This document shows, piece by piece, positions 27,220 to 35,073 of a stretch of 64,000 nucleotides of DNA. The first letter of the stretch is position 1. Each line of letters starts with the position of its first letter. Below the pieces are notes generated by a model, which ran no database searches, was not told the DNA's origin, and saw only the letters and a list, made by a program, of their open reading frames with translations. The DNA lies in NCBI RefSeq assembly GCF_937912035.1, contig NZ_CALDPF010000035.1, positions 124,001 to 188,000 of the forward strand. Reading direction: 5' to 3'. The position numbers were made by a program, and so were the translations under genes. Origin of the DNA: an uncultured Bacteroides sp. (lineage in GTDB: Bacteria > Bacteroidota > Bacteroidia > Bacteroidales > Bacteroidaceae).

Positions 27220-28985
27220 ACCACTACATTATCAGTAAAGGACAGAAGCTATCCGATATAATGCCACAAATAGAATCAAACATTAATCTTGCCAAGAAAT
27301 TTCCTGGCATTGGAGCTACCTATCTGGAAATCCATTCTCCCAGACCTTCTATACTGATAGAGCCTAATGTTCCTGTCATTCAAGGCAAATGTGCAAATTC
27401 AGACAAGGACTTTAAAGTGTTCGGAGTTTACGAGGGTGTTTCAGTAGAAAAAATAACCAACTACTTACAAGAGCCAAACAAATACCACAAACTGATGACT
27501 ACACCAGAAAGTTTTCCTAAAATCAAACAGGCTGCCAACAATGCAGGAATAGACCTCTATTCGCATTTCTTTTGCTTAATGGATGAATCTCACCTGTTGG
27601 TAAAAGACGTAGATTATAGAGATAACATAGTTCTACCTATGAATGATTTTTTCCTTTTCAAACAGAAAGCTCTGGTTTCGGCAACACCAATTGCATTCTC
27701 AGACCCTCGTTTCAATGCACAAGGTTTCAGAACTGTCACAATTGATGCTGACTATGACTACAAACAGGATATTACAATAATTCATACCAATAATACACTG
27801 CAAAGCATTCGAGATTATCTGGAACAACATAATGATTCTCCAATATGTTTCTTTATTAATCTTGTTGACTACAGCCATTCATTAATAAAAAAGTTGGGAA
27901 TCCAGAACGAATCATCCATATTCTGTGCGCCTAAAAGTGTACAGAAGCTAAAGAACGAACTTGGATTCAATAATGCTTATGATGAATGGGAAACGGACAG
28001 AATGAGAAAGTTCAATTTCTTCACAAGCAGGTTTTATAATGCCTTTGACTTGGAAGTTGATTATACCCCACATGTTGTAATGCTTACTGATATAAAGGCA
28101 TCACCATATACCATACTTGATATTAATACGGATTGTGTACAGATTGCAGGTCGTTTCCGTAACGGTTTGTCAACACTTACACATATCTACACAACAGACA
28201 ATAATCTACCAATAATGACTACAGAAGAAATCAGAATACACCAGTTAGCACAGGAACATGCATACAATACAATCAGAACATTATATAACAGTGCAGCATC
28301 CGAAACAGAAAGGAATGCTTTTGGAGAAGCCATGCGTTCACTTCCATTCAACAGAATGCTATACCCAAATGGAAAGAAAAACTATTTTGCTATTGATAAT
28401 GATACCAATGACAAGTTGGTAACAAGCAGTTATCATGACAGCGACAGAATCATATCCCTTTACTATGACTGTTACATGTTCCGCCCCTCCTGTACAGGAT
28501 ATATCTATCAATTTAAAGACTTTAATCAACTATTACTTCAAGGCTCTAAAATGACAGTCAAAGAAAAGCGCAAGAAAATGGTAGCTATACTTTCCGAACT
28601 GAAAGAACCGCTATCTGAATTTGATTTGGACTTTATCAATGAAATGAGAAAAGTTGATTTCTTATTAATAGAAGCATACGAACTTTTAGGTTTGGATTCA
28701 ATCATAGAAATGAATTATTCACAAAAAAGCATGAACGAAGCTATTATTCTAAAACGGATACAGGGCAATACAACTGTCAAACTGATAAAGAACAGTTTCA
28801 AGACTGATTACAAATACAAATGCTCACAGATAGTTTCTGAACTGACTAGAATCTTTGAAATGTTGAATATTCATCCTCATAAAAGCATTCGTGGGGAAAC
28901 TATTAATCATTACTTCGATACAGTCCCATGCAGAATCGGGAAAAAACGGGAACGAGGATATTACCTTAGAACAGAGCTATTATAA
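27216..28985 (+). CDS. SF2 helicase-like protein with degenerate Walker A
   Basis: The 589-residue protein shows several SF2 motifs in the right order. DESHLLVK (DExH box, ~122) is followed by VSATPIAF (motif III, ~153) and QIAGRFRNG (motif VI, ~308). The expected Walker A at ~29-36 reads FPGIGATYLEI, where the ATP-binding Lys is replaced by Ala. This resembles helicase-like proteins of mobile elements and might act in replication of the excised element; that role is inferred. The C-terminal ~240 residues match nothing I know. Either the nucleotide is bound in an unusual way, or the protein no longer hydrolyses ATP. Confidence 0.75.
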   Translation: MNHYIISKGQKLSDIMPQIESNINLAKKFPGIGATYLEIHSPRPSILIEPNVPVIQGKCANSDKDFKVFGVYEGVSVEKITNYLQEPNKYHKLMTTPESFPKIKQAANNAGIDLYSHFFCLMDESHLLVKDVDYRDNIVLPMNDFFLFKQKALVSATPIAFSDPRFNAQGFRTVTIDADYDYKQDITIIHTNNTLQSIRDYLEQHNDSPICFFINLVDYSHSLIKKLGIQNESSIFCAPKSVQKLKNELGFNNAYDEWETDRMRKFNFFTSRFYNAFDLEVDYTPHVVMLTDIKASPYTILDINTDCVQIAGRFRNGLSTLTHIYTTDNNLPIMTTEEIRIHQLAQEHAYNTIRTLYNSAASETERNAFGEAMRSLPFNRMLYPNGKKNYFAIDNDTNDKLVTSSYHDSDRIISLYYDCYMFRPSCTGYIYQFKDFNQLLLQGSKMTVKEKRKKMVAILSELKEPLSEFDLDFINEMRKVDFLLIEAYELLGLDSIIEMNYSQKSMNEAIILKRIQGNTTVKLIKNSFKTDYKYKCSQIVSELTRIFEMLNIHPHKSIRGETINHYFDTVPCRIGKKRERGYYLRTELL

Positions 28986-28990
28986 TTACA

Positions 28991-29049
28991 GGTAGGACAA
29001 AAACAAATAAAGTTCTTCTTTTTATACCCCATTACACTTTTGTCCTACC
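28991..29049. repeat. 59-bp sequence with 12-bp inverted ends, copy 1
   Basis: GGTAGGACAAAA (28991-29002) is the exact inverse of TTTTGTCCTACC (29038-29049). A copy of the same total length and similar ends lies at 33105-33163. The interiors share AATAA-GTT and ATA-CCCC blocks. ATTACA flanks this copy on both sides. It begins five bases after the helicase-like stop codon. Confidence 0.75.
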
Positions 29050-29205
29050 ATTACAGAATCATCTGCAACACCGTTAAACCTATCTTTTATAAGTAGTGAA
29101 CCCAAGATTAGTTCCCCACATATAAAGTAACTATCTTTATACAACCTCAAACAGATAATCCCACTAACAAGATTACCCATTTACAAGTCATTCAATATTT
29201 CTAAA

Positions 29206-29364
29206 ATGCAGGAATTTACTTATGAACAAATCAGAGAAAAAGCATTAAGACAAGGAGTAAAAGATAACAGAGTTCATATAGGATTATGGGCTAATATTAA
29301 TAACTATCTAAAGACAAGGAGAAAGAAAAATGGAAAAGTTACTACTTATTATATCTCATTGTAG
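29206..29364 (+). CDS. Small hypothetical protein (52 residues)
   Basis: The open frame encodes a short basic protein beginning MQEFTYEQIREKALRQGVKD and ending TTYYISL. Its composition (helix, Lys/Arg-rich) looks protein-like, and the frame fits a gap otherwise lacking genes. No family is recognised and there is no clear promoter. The rest of the 28986-29565 gap shows only the 59-bp repeat. Confidence 0.45.
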   Translation: MQEFTYEQIREKALRQGVKDNRVHIGLWANINNYLKTRRKKNGKVTTYYISL

Positions 29365-29565
29365 AAACTGGCTTACTGAAAAGATAAGATTTAAAGTACA
29401 GAGATTGATTTTGTCTAATTTATTGGGTGTGCTTATTCCCTTTTTACCGTGTGCTTAATCACCCCCTCTCTACATTCCTACTACTACACTCCTATTAGAC
29501 CATGCAATCCTCTCACGAGCATTGCAAAGGTAATCTGGATATTTGGAATTAAAAAAAACGATGAT

Positions 29566-29742
29566 ATGTGGATTTACAACAAGCATATATATGGCAAGCT
29601 AAGCGAACTAAGGAAAATCAACAGATTAAGTTCTTCTAAAATGAGATTTCTATTAAAGACCAACCAAATCATTCTTATTAACCATATTGAGCGATTGCCT
29701 TATGACGAAACTACCATTCAAAGAATATACCGTAATGAATAA
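29566..29742 (+). CDS. Small hypothetical basic protein (58 residues)
   Basis: From the ATG at 29566 the frame reads MWIYNKHIYGKLSELRKINR and continues to 29742. It is basic and helix-rich and could be a small DNA-binding regulator. It overlaps the following gene by ~40 bases, compatible with coupled translation but also with a chance frame. An earlier start at 29449 is possible. Confidence 0.35.
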   Translation: MWIYNKHIYGKLSELRKINRLSSSKMRFLLKTNQIILINHIERLPYDETTIQRIYRNE

Positions 29743-30511
29743 TACACTTATTCAGAAACTTGGTTGTGCAGATGTTTACAGAACCTATGTGTTACTATTA
29801 ATAGCAGATAAAAGTACACTGACAACTGATACTACAATAGACCAGCTTGCATCATTTGTTGGGGAATCAAAATCCAACTACAAAGGTAACAGGAAAACCA
29901 AATCATTCAATGACAAGTTAAGAGATACAGGAGAAGTTACCATACAAGAAAAGAACAGTGGCAGAAAGGACAGAACTTGGACTGATTATATCTTTTTTCC
30001 AGTTACTTATGGAAATTACAGAAGAATCAGCAGGGAGTTTTACGATTCATATAATGATACATTAGATTTGAAACATAGAGGATTCATTCTTAAACTGTTC
30101 AGTGCAGCAGAACCACACAGTTATACCATTACTTTACCCATGAGAAAACTGGAAAAACTAATTCACATGGGGCATGATACTATTAATAAATATATAGACC
30201 AGCTAATAGAACTGGACTTATTAGATAAAGTTGGTGATTCAACCATATTAAAAGCCAAAGGTCTGATTATAGACCAGCCAAAAGATAAATATGTGGAAGA
30301 TGTTAAAGCCCGTTTTGAGCACATGATAGCTTATAATGAAAGCAGAGGAAATCCAATTTCAAAGGAGTGCATGATTTATAAGAAGTGTAAAGAAAAACAA
30401 TTTGAAGGAATCCAAAACATGCACGCTTTTATGAAATCATTAGAAAGTGGATTAGTTGGCACGAAGCTGGATATAAAAGACGATGAAGAACTTCAAGATA
30501 TTATTTTATAA
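29702..30511 (+). CDS. Winged-helix DNA-binding / putative replication initiator-like protein
   Basis: The 269-residue protein starts at the ATG at 29702 (MTKLPFKEYTVMNNTLIQKL); a TTG at 29687 is an alternative. Two helix-turn-helix-like segments are visible. One is at ~40-55 (TDTTIDQLASFVGESKSN). The other is at ~145-175 (LPMRKLEKLIHMGHDTINKY) with a following wing. Such duplicated winged helices occur in plasmid Rep proteins and in regulators of mobile elements. I infer a DNA-binding role; the replication function is a guess. Confidence 0.6.
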   Translation: MTKLPFKEYTVMNNTLIQKLGCADVYRTYVLLLIADKSTLTTDTTIDQLASFVGESKSNYKGNRKTKSFNDKLRDTGEVTIQEKNSGRKDRTWTDYIFFPVTYGNYRRISREFYDSYNDTLDLKHRGFILKLFSAAEPHSYTITLPMRKLEKLIHMGHDTINKYIDQLIELDLLDKVGDSTILKAKGLIIDQPKDKYVEDVKARFEHMIAYNESRGNPISKECMIYKKCKEKQFEGIQNMHAFMKSLESGLVGTKLDIKDDEELQDIIL

Positions 30512-30747
30512 ATCAAACTCAAATCCTGTTTCTATATCTAAAGAGTTATATACGAGATACCATACCACTATTTTATCCCCCTCATGGGCAATTAAGGAAA
30601 AAAGAATGCTTTAAAAACTTTCTCTGATAACTGACTGAAAAAGAATGCTTATTAATAAGAGAACTGGCACGATGCACTATTACCATAGTTAATGGAATAA
30701 TTTACTAAACTCCTCACTTCATATAAAGTCTTTTTAGGGAAAAGCAC

Positions 30748-30802
30748 AAGAATAGCCTAAGATGCAAACGAAGAAATTCATTTGTGTTTTAGGCTCGTTC
30801 TT
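30748..30802. terminator. Long hairpin in the gap before the DUF3871 gene
   Basis: AGCCTAA (30754-30760) pairs with TTAGGCT (30789-30795). Inner CAAA/TTTG and outer AAGAA/TTCTT pairs extend the stem, and a T-rich tail follows. It may terminate the upstream unit or structure the leader of the next gene. The rest of the 333-base gap 30512-30844 shows no gene. Confidence 0.5.
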
Positions 30803-30844
30803 ATTTAATCAATTCAATCAATAATCATTTAATTCAATTACATT

Positions 30845-31864
30845 ATGAGAAATTTAGTTATTATGCCAGCTATGGCACAGAACCGTGAGAGAATGAATTT
30901 GGGTGAATATGCAGAAGAAGCTACCATTATCATGGATGAGCCAATAAAGCCAACAAATCATTTTATCGAAGCCAACACACAGGAAGTAACATTGAATCAT
31001 TTAAAGAATGATTGCATTACTCCAGTGTTCTCTAAAGACAATGAGCTTACAATCAATCATGCTCAGTTTATTGAAACAATACAGGATGCAGCACAATCTT
31101 TCTTTTGTGGTGAAAAGGTTGAACAAGCCACAATCAGAACAAGCCACATTATTAAGGGAAGAATCCCAGAAGCTATCCATAAACCTGCCAATCAGCTTTT
31201 GGAATCTGACAAGACTATCTACTATGAAAGATGTGCTTTCAGTATTGATGTTCCAACCATTTATGAAACAGTAGGAGAAAATAAATTAAATCTTTCTATC
31301 GTAGGTGTGAGAGCTTACAACCAGATGAATCTATATTCAAAGAAAGTTCCAGAGTTGTTCCGTCTTGCAATTGGATTCAAAAACCAAGTCTGCTGTAACA
31401 TGTGCATATTTACAGACGGTTACAAGGATGATTTGAGAGTAAATGACACTACAGAGCTATATCGTGCAGCACTGGAACTTTTCAGTAACTACAATCCAGC
31501 CAAGCATATTTATCTTATGCAGCAATTAGGTAACACTTCTATGAGTGAACACCAGTTTGCAACAATATTGGGTAAGGCAAGGCTTTATCAATGCTTACCA
31601 ACAGGCTACCAGAAAGCACTACCAAGAATGTTGCTTACTGATACACAGATAAACAGTGTAGCTAAAGCATACATTAATGATGAAAACTTTGGCAGCTTTG
31701 GGAATGAGCTTAATATGTGGAAATTCTATAATTTATTAACTGGAGCTAATAAGTCAAGCTATATTGATTCATTCTTAGACCGTTCTCTTAATGCTACAGA
31801 AATGGCTTTAGGAATAAATTCAGCTTTACATGGTGATGAGAAATATAAATGGTTCATTGATTAA
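30845..31864 (+). CDS. DUF3871 family protein
   Basis: This 339-residue protein belongs to a family found on Bacteroidetes mobile elements; function unknown. Recognisable segments are NHFIEANTQEVTLNHLKND, IPVFS-like ITPVFSKDNELTI, IIKGRIPEAIHKPA, KTIYYERCAFSIDVPT, GVRAYNQMNLYSKK and IGFKNQVCCNMCIFTDGY. It resembles phage/plasmid DUF932-like proteins in general layout. It stands alone with a terminator after it. It supports the mobile nature of the region. Confidence 0.85.
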   Translation: MRNLVIMPAMAQNRERMNLGEYAEEATIIMDEPIKPTNHFIEANTQEVTLNHLKNDCITPVFSKDNELTINHAQFIETIQDAAQSFFCGEKVEQATIRTSHIIKGRIPEAIHKPANQLLESDKTIYYERCAFSIDVPTIYETVGENKLNLSIVGVRAYNQMNLYSKKVPELFRLAIGFKNQVCCNMCIFTDGYKDDLRVNDTTELYRAALELFSNYNPAKHIYLMQQLGNTSMSEHQFATILGKARLYQCLPTGYQKALPRMLLTDTQINSVAKAYINDENFGSFGNELNMWKFYNLLTGANKSSYIDSFLDRSLNATEMALGINSALHGDEKYKWFID

Positions 31865-31883
31865 ATGAGCTTTATTGATTGAG

Positions 31884-31918
31884 AGAAAAGGGCATTCTTA
31901 ATGAGTGTCCTTTTCTTA
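31884..31918 (+). terminator. Terminator after DUF3871 gene
   Basis: GAAAAGGGCATTC (31885-31897) pairs with GAGTGTCCTTTTC (31903-31915) with one G-T pair. Confidence 0.75.
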
Positions 31919-31943
31919 AATATCAAATAATTAACTATTTATA

Positions 31944-31975
31944 TTTGTAAGTACGCAAATAAGTACATATCTTTG
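31944..31975 (+). promoter_or_regulatory. Promoter of the YefM/YoeB operon
   Basis: TTTG (31944-31947) and TATCTTTG (31968-31975) are spaced by 20 bases. Between them AAGTACGCAAATAAGTAC holds two AAGTAC repeats, a plausible autorepression site for the antitoxin complex. Confidence 0.8.
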
Positions 31976-31996
31976 CATTATAACAAAGGAGGATTT

Positions 31997-32287
31997 ATGA
32001 GAACAGCTAATTACACAGATTTAAGAGCCAACTTGAAAAGCTACATTGATGCAGTAATTGATGATTATGACACTGTAGTTGTCAATCGTGGTAATGGCAA
32101 AGGAGTAGTAATGATTTCTTTGGATGAATACAATTCTCTAAAAGAAACAGAATACATCATGTCGTCACCAGATACAATGGAAGCAATACATAAAGGCGAA
32201 GAGGATATTAAGAACGGAAATTCCATATCCCAGAATGAAGGTGAAAGCATAGAGGATTTCTTAAAACGTGTAGCATGTACAGAGTAA
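31997..32287 (+). CDS. yefM: YefM/Phd-type antitoxin
   Basis: This 96-residue antitoxin starts at the ATG at 31997, which has a strong AAAGGAGG site; the longer start at 31973 overlaps the promoter. The N-terminal DNA-binding fold reads TANYTDLRANLKSYIDAV with the family VVVNRGNGKGVVMISLDEYNSL. The C-terminal tail wraps the toxin. Its 3' end overlaps the yoeB start by 13 bases, the typical coupled arrangement. It neutralises YoeB and represses its own promoter, by family knowledge. Confidence 0.93.
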   Translation: MRTANYTDLRANLKSYIDAVIDDYDTVVVNRGNGKGVVMISLDEYNSLKETEYIMSSPDTMEAIHKGEEDIKNGNSISQNEGESIEDFLKRVACTE

Positions 32288-32550
32288 CATTATCAGAACA
32301 GGCGAGGAAAGAATATCTATACTTTACCCAAAGCGGAAACAAAGCAATATTGAATAAAATCAAAAACTTATTGGAAGATATTGCCGCACATCCCTACACA
32401 GGAATAGGAAAGCCAGAACCGCTTAAATATGAACTTGCTGGAAAATGGTCAAGAAGAATCAATGCAGAGCATAGAATCGTTTACTCTGTACATGATGATA
32501 CAATAGAGGTTTATATATTCTCTATGAGATACCATTACACCAAGAAATAA
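32275..32550 (+). CDS. yoeB: YoeB-type toxin (mRNA interferase)
   Basis: This 91-residue toxin of the Txe/YoeB family cleaves mRNA on the ribosome when not bound by antitoxin. Typical segments are KNLLEDIAAHPYTGIGKPEP, LAGKWSRRINAEHRIVY and the C-terminal FSMRYHY, which contains the catalytic His/Tyr. All expected residues are present, so it looks active. It probably stabilises the element. Confidence 0.94.
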   Translation: MYRVTLSEQARKEYLYFTQSGNKAILNKIKNLLEDIAAHPYTGIGKPEPLKYELAGKWSRRINAEHRIVYSVHDDTIEVYIFSMRYHYTKK

Positions 32551-32572
32551 GTAACATATTATTAATATTGAA

Positions 32573-32607
32573 GAAAGGACAGCTATTAAGTTAGTTGTCC
32601 TTTTTTA
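32573..32607 (+). terminator. Terminator after yoeB
   Basis: AAAGGACA pairs with TGTCCTTT around a 14-base loop, followed by a T run. Confidence 0.75.
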
Positions 32608-32637
32608 TTTCTACTAACCCAATTAAACATTACAATT

Positions 32638-33084
32638 ATGAACATAGATTATAAAGTAGGAGAAGTGAAATTATCATATAAGCCTAAAAATATCAGTAAA
32701 TATAAAGTAACCTGTTCAGAGGATGCATATAAATATCTACTTTCTACATATAAGAAAGGAACTATATGCTACAAGGAATATTTCAAAGTCTTGTTTCTTA
32801 ATCAAGCCAACCAAGTTTTAGGATATAATCTTATATCTGGAGGAGGAATAACAGAAACTACAGCAGATGTAAGACTGATTTTTCAAGCTGCATTACTTAC
32901 TAATTCCGTAGCTTTAATTCTGGCACATAATCATCCAAGTGGAAACTTAAAGCCAAGACCAGAGGATATAAGACTTACTAAACAAGTAAGGGATGCAGCC
33001 CAGCTTATGAGAATAAAAGTCTTAGACCATATCATCCTTACTGATGCAGAATACTACAGTTTTGCAGATGAAGGAATGCTGTAA
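32638..33084 (+). CDS. RadC-family JAB-domain protein
   Basis: This 148-residue protein consists only of the JAB/MPN metal-binding domain. The metal ligands are in ALILAHNHPSGNLKPRPEDI (HNH...D), preceded by the conserved Ser/Glu region. VLDHIILTDAEYYSFADEG closes the domain. RadC proteins of this short kind are common on Bacteroidetes mobile elements; despite the name a role in DNA repair is not established. Single gene between two terminator/repeat regions. Confidence 0.92.
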   Translation: MNIDYKVGEVKLSYKPKNISKYKVTCSEDAYKYLLSTYKKGTICYKEYFKVLFLNQANQVLGYNLISGGGITETTADVRLIFQAALLTNSVALILAHNHPSGNLKPRPEDIRLTKQVRDAAQLMRIKVLDHIILTDAEYYSFADEGML

Positions 33085-33104
33085 CATATAAACTCTAAAC
33101 TACA

Positions 33105-33163
33105 GGTAGGACAAATCAGGAATAAGGTTTGCTTTATAACCCCCAATCAAAGTTTGTCCTACC
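33105..33163. repeat. 59-bp sequence with 11-bp inverted ends, copy 2
   Basis: GGTAGGACAAA (33105-33115) is the exact inverse of TTTGTCCTACC (33153-33163). It has the same length as copy 1 at 28991-29049, and the internal AATAAGGTT and ATAACCCCC are shared in part. It lies 20 bases after the RadC stop codon. TACAGGTAGGACAAA is common to both left ends apart from one base. Confidence 0.75.
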
Positions 33164-33311
33164 TAAATTTTAAACTCCAGATATACCTAAAGTCTGATTA
33201 TTTATGTATGGCATTTCAATCTTATACTAACAGGTTAATCTCATATTTTAAGTAAAAAACTCTTAATCAGAACAAGGTAATTATATCTTCTTAAGATAGT
33301 CAAACTATTTC

Positions 33312-33371
33312 TTTTTATCAGAGTCTAAATACATCTCTAAATGTCTATCTGATAAAAATATATTATATTTG
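33312..33371 (+). promoter_or_regulatory. Inverted repeat and -7 box before the 273-residue gene
   Basis: TTTTTATCAGA (33312-33322) is the inverse of TCTGATAAAAA (33348-33358). TATATTTG at 33364-33371 matches the -7 consensus. The repeat would cover the -33 region, suggesting regulation. The remainder of the 326-base gap 33085-33410 is AT-rich with only the 59-bp repeat. Confidence 0.5.
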
Positions 33372-33410
33372 TTTTTGAAATAATACATAACAAAAAACTT
33401 TAAGAATAAT

Positions 33411-34232
33411 ATGGCTCAGTTTTTTACTTGCCCAGTCCTAGAAAATATAAAAAATAAAGAACAAGTCTGGGCAACCCCTTTTGATAGTGACATATTTTAT
33501 GCAGAATTAAATTTTGTCTTTAACAGGATTACAAGGTGGGGACGCAATACCAATTTACTTGGTTACCCTTATTTTCCAAGTAAATTAAATGAAAGTTTGT
33601 TTACTGGAAGTAATTCAAGATATAAACTAAATCCTTTAAATCCAATTAGATATACAGATGTCTTTTTTAGCTATAATCAAAAGAGCTTTTTTATTAATCG
33701 CAGATATATCACAAATAACGAACCAGAATTCAATTTAACTTTTGAGAAGACTGAAAAACTACTTCTTTCAAAAGGATATGATATATTATCTGACACATTC
33801 TGTAGCGGTGGAAAATATGCTAAAAAAACTCTAATGGTTATATCATTAATAAATTCAATTACAGGTCATGAATGGTATTTATTACCTGCAATTTTAACCC
33901 AAAAACGTAGAGTTTCTATTGAACAACGAGAAGGATATTATTTCAAAACTGCAAGTGGAATTATAAACAGAGCTTTAAATGAATTTATAAGAAGAAAAAT
34001 TAATCCTACCCAAAAAGAAATTATAGATTTTCTTATAGAATTAATTGACAACAAAGAAATCTATATTTCAGAAGAACATCTAATAGCACAAATTTACGAT
34101 AGAGTCCGTTATTACAGTAACTATGAAGAAAGATATAAATCTACATGGGGAAGTTCTGATAAAAATGTTATTCTATGTAAAGCTGATTTTATAAAAGATA
34201 CAGATGTTAAAACTATTCTTTCCTGCATCTAA
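33411..34232 (+). CDS. Hypothetical protein, element cargo
   Basis: This 273-residue protein is not recognised. It begins MAQFFTCPVLENIKNKEQVW, is rich in aromatic and basic residues, and has no signal peptide or membrane segment. A mixed alpha/beta N-terminal half and a helical C-terminal half (FIRRKINPTQKEIIDFLIEL) are suggested by composition. It is flanked by its own promoter and terminator. It could be regulatory, replicative or defensive; nothing decides. Confidence 0.65.
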   Translation: MAQFFTCPVLENIKNKEQVWATPFDSDIFYAELNFVFNRITRWGRNTNLLGYPYFPSKLNESLFTGSNSRYKLNPLNPIRYTDVFFSYNQKSFFINRRYITNNEPEFNLTFEKTEKLLLSKGYDILSDTFCSGGKYAKKTLMVISLINSITGHEWYLLPAILTQKRRVSIEQREGYYFKTASGIINRALNEFIRRKINPTQKEIIDFLIELIDNKEIYISEEHLIAQIYDRVRYYSNYEERYKSTWGSSDKNVILCKADFIKDTDVKTILSCI

Positions 34233-34255
34233 TCATAAAATATTTAAAACAAAGG

Positions 34256-34292
34256 AACAGCATTTGAGTCTAAAAACTCTTATGCTGTTTTT
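34256..34292 (+). terminator. Terminator after the 273-residue gene
   Basis: AACAGCAT (34256-34263) pairs with ATGCTGTT (34282-34289), with an inner GAGT/ACTC pair, followed by a T run. Confidence 0.8.
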
Positions 34293-34360
34293 TATTAGTA
34301 ACATATGCAGACTGAATACCATTATTAATAAGAAAAAGCATATATTATAATTTACTTTCC

Positions 34361-34392
34361 TTTCAAAATATCAAAACCTTTCGCTAAATTTG
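34361..34392 (+). promoter_or_regulatory. Promoter with no coding region directly downstream
   Basis: TTTC (34361-34364) and TAAATTTG (34385-34392) are separated by 20 bases. Transcription would start near 34399 and cross ~200 bases without a convincing gene before the long hairpin. Confidence 0.55.
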
Positions 34393-34398
34393 CAACAA

Positions 34399-34605
34399 TT
34401 TCAGTGAGTTATAGTGTTAACAAGCTGAAAGGACATAATTAACGACAAGGTGTTATTGAAATTATCTTCTACATTCAAACTTCGCAACTTTGAAAACTAG
34501 CATGAAGATGGTAGCAATAGCACCCACATTTGATATATACCTACCTTATGTTTGTAAGGTTTATATATACCGTTTGGTGTGGGGCTATTGTTTTATTCAT
34601 GCTAG
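34399..34605 (+). ncRNA. Candidate structured RNA or oriT-like site ending in a 109-bp nested hairpin
   Basis: Three nested stems share one axis. CTAGCATGAA (34497-34506) pairs with TTCATGCTAG (34596-34605). CAATAGC plus CCCACA (34515-34527) pairs with TGTGGGGCTATTG (34578-34590). A central TATATA...ACCTTA/TAAGGT...TATATA hairpin closes the structure at ~34534-34568. The second stem is followed by TTTTA. A good promoter lies ~110 bases upstream of the structure. Whether this is a small RNA with terminator, a transfer origin or a single-strand origin cannot be decided from sequence; no relaxase gene is nearby. Confidence 0.5.
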
Positions 34606-34704
34606 AGGTAATGCGAAGACCAGAATGTAGAATAAAGCAATATAGTGTCCCCGCACCTTTTTATTTTAACAGCTTATCTATGGGGACTGGTAAGCATAAA
34701 TATT

Positions 34705-34815
34705 ATGATTATGACAAAAATGTACTATGATGGAAAAGGTCCTCAATTATCTGAGTTTTTTATTTTCTTTATAGTTATAGTAATAATTGGAATAGTTGCA
34801 TGGCTATTCTCTTAA
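34705..34815 (+). CDS. Small single-pass membrane peptide (36 residues)
   Basis: The frame reads MIMTKMYYDGKGPQLSEFFI followed by a hydrophobic run (IFFIVIVIIGIVAWLFS) that makes one transmembrane helix. Starts at 34705 or 34711 are possible. It overlaps no other likely gene except the extreme upstream extension of the J-domain gene, and heads the cargo run leading to the NACHT gene. Small membrane peptides accompany several phage-defence and toxin systems; that link is inference. Confidence 0.55.
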   Translation: MIMTKMYYDGKGPQLSEFFIFFIVIVIIGIVAWLFS

Positions 34816-34826
34816 CAAAAAATACT

Positions 34827-35072
34827 ATGAATATATTTGCCAGACTATTCAGTTTCAAAATTCATTCAAGTAATGATGAGGCATATAATGTTGTTAAAAG
34901 CATGGCTAAAGCTAAGCAGCTATATAAAGAGCTTATAAAGCAAACTCATCCAGACAAGCATCCCAACAATAAAGATGTAGCAGAGGAACTAACTGCAATG
35001 ATTAATGACAACAGGTTCAATTATAGAGAATTATTAAAGATTAAGGATGTGGTAAATGATAAATTAACATAA
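34827..35072 (+). CDS. Small J-domain-like protein
   Basis: The protein is 81 residues from the ATG at 34827. The segment AKAKQLYKELIKQTHPDKHP contains the HPD tripeptide diagnostic of DnaJ J-domains, preceded by a helix II-like stretch and followed by NNKDVAEELTAMINDNRFNY, typical of helix III/IV. It lacks any other DnaJ region. It may recruit DnaK, or be a structural J-like domain. It ends 1 base before the next gene, so the two are probably cotranscribed. Confidence 0.65.
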   Translation: MNIFARLFSFKIHSSNDEAYNVVKSMAKAKQLYKELIKQTHPDKHPNNKDVAEELTAMINDNRFNYRELLKIKDVVNDKLT

Positions 35073-35073
35073 T

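Noticed and set aside
34530..34730. A 66-codon frame across the long hairpin
   Set aside because: It reads through both arms of the inverted repeat, with no protein-like pattern; the structure explains the sequence better.
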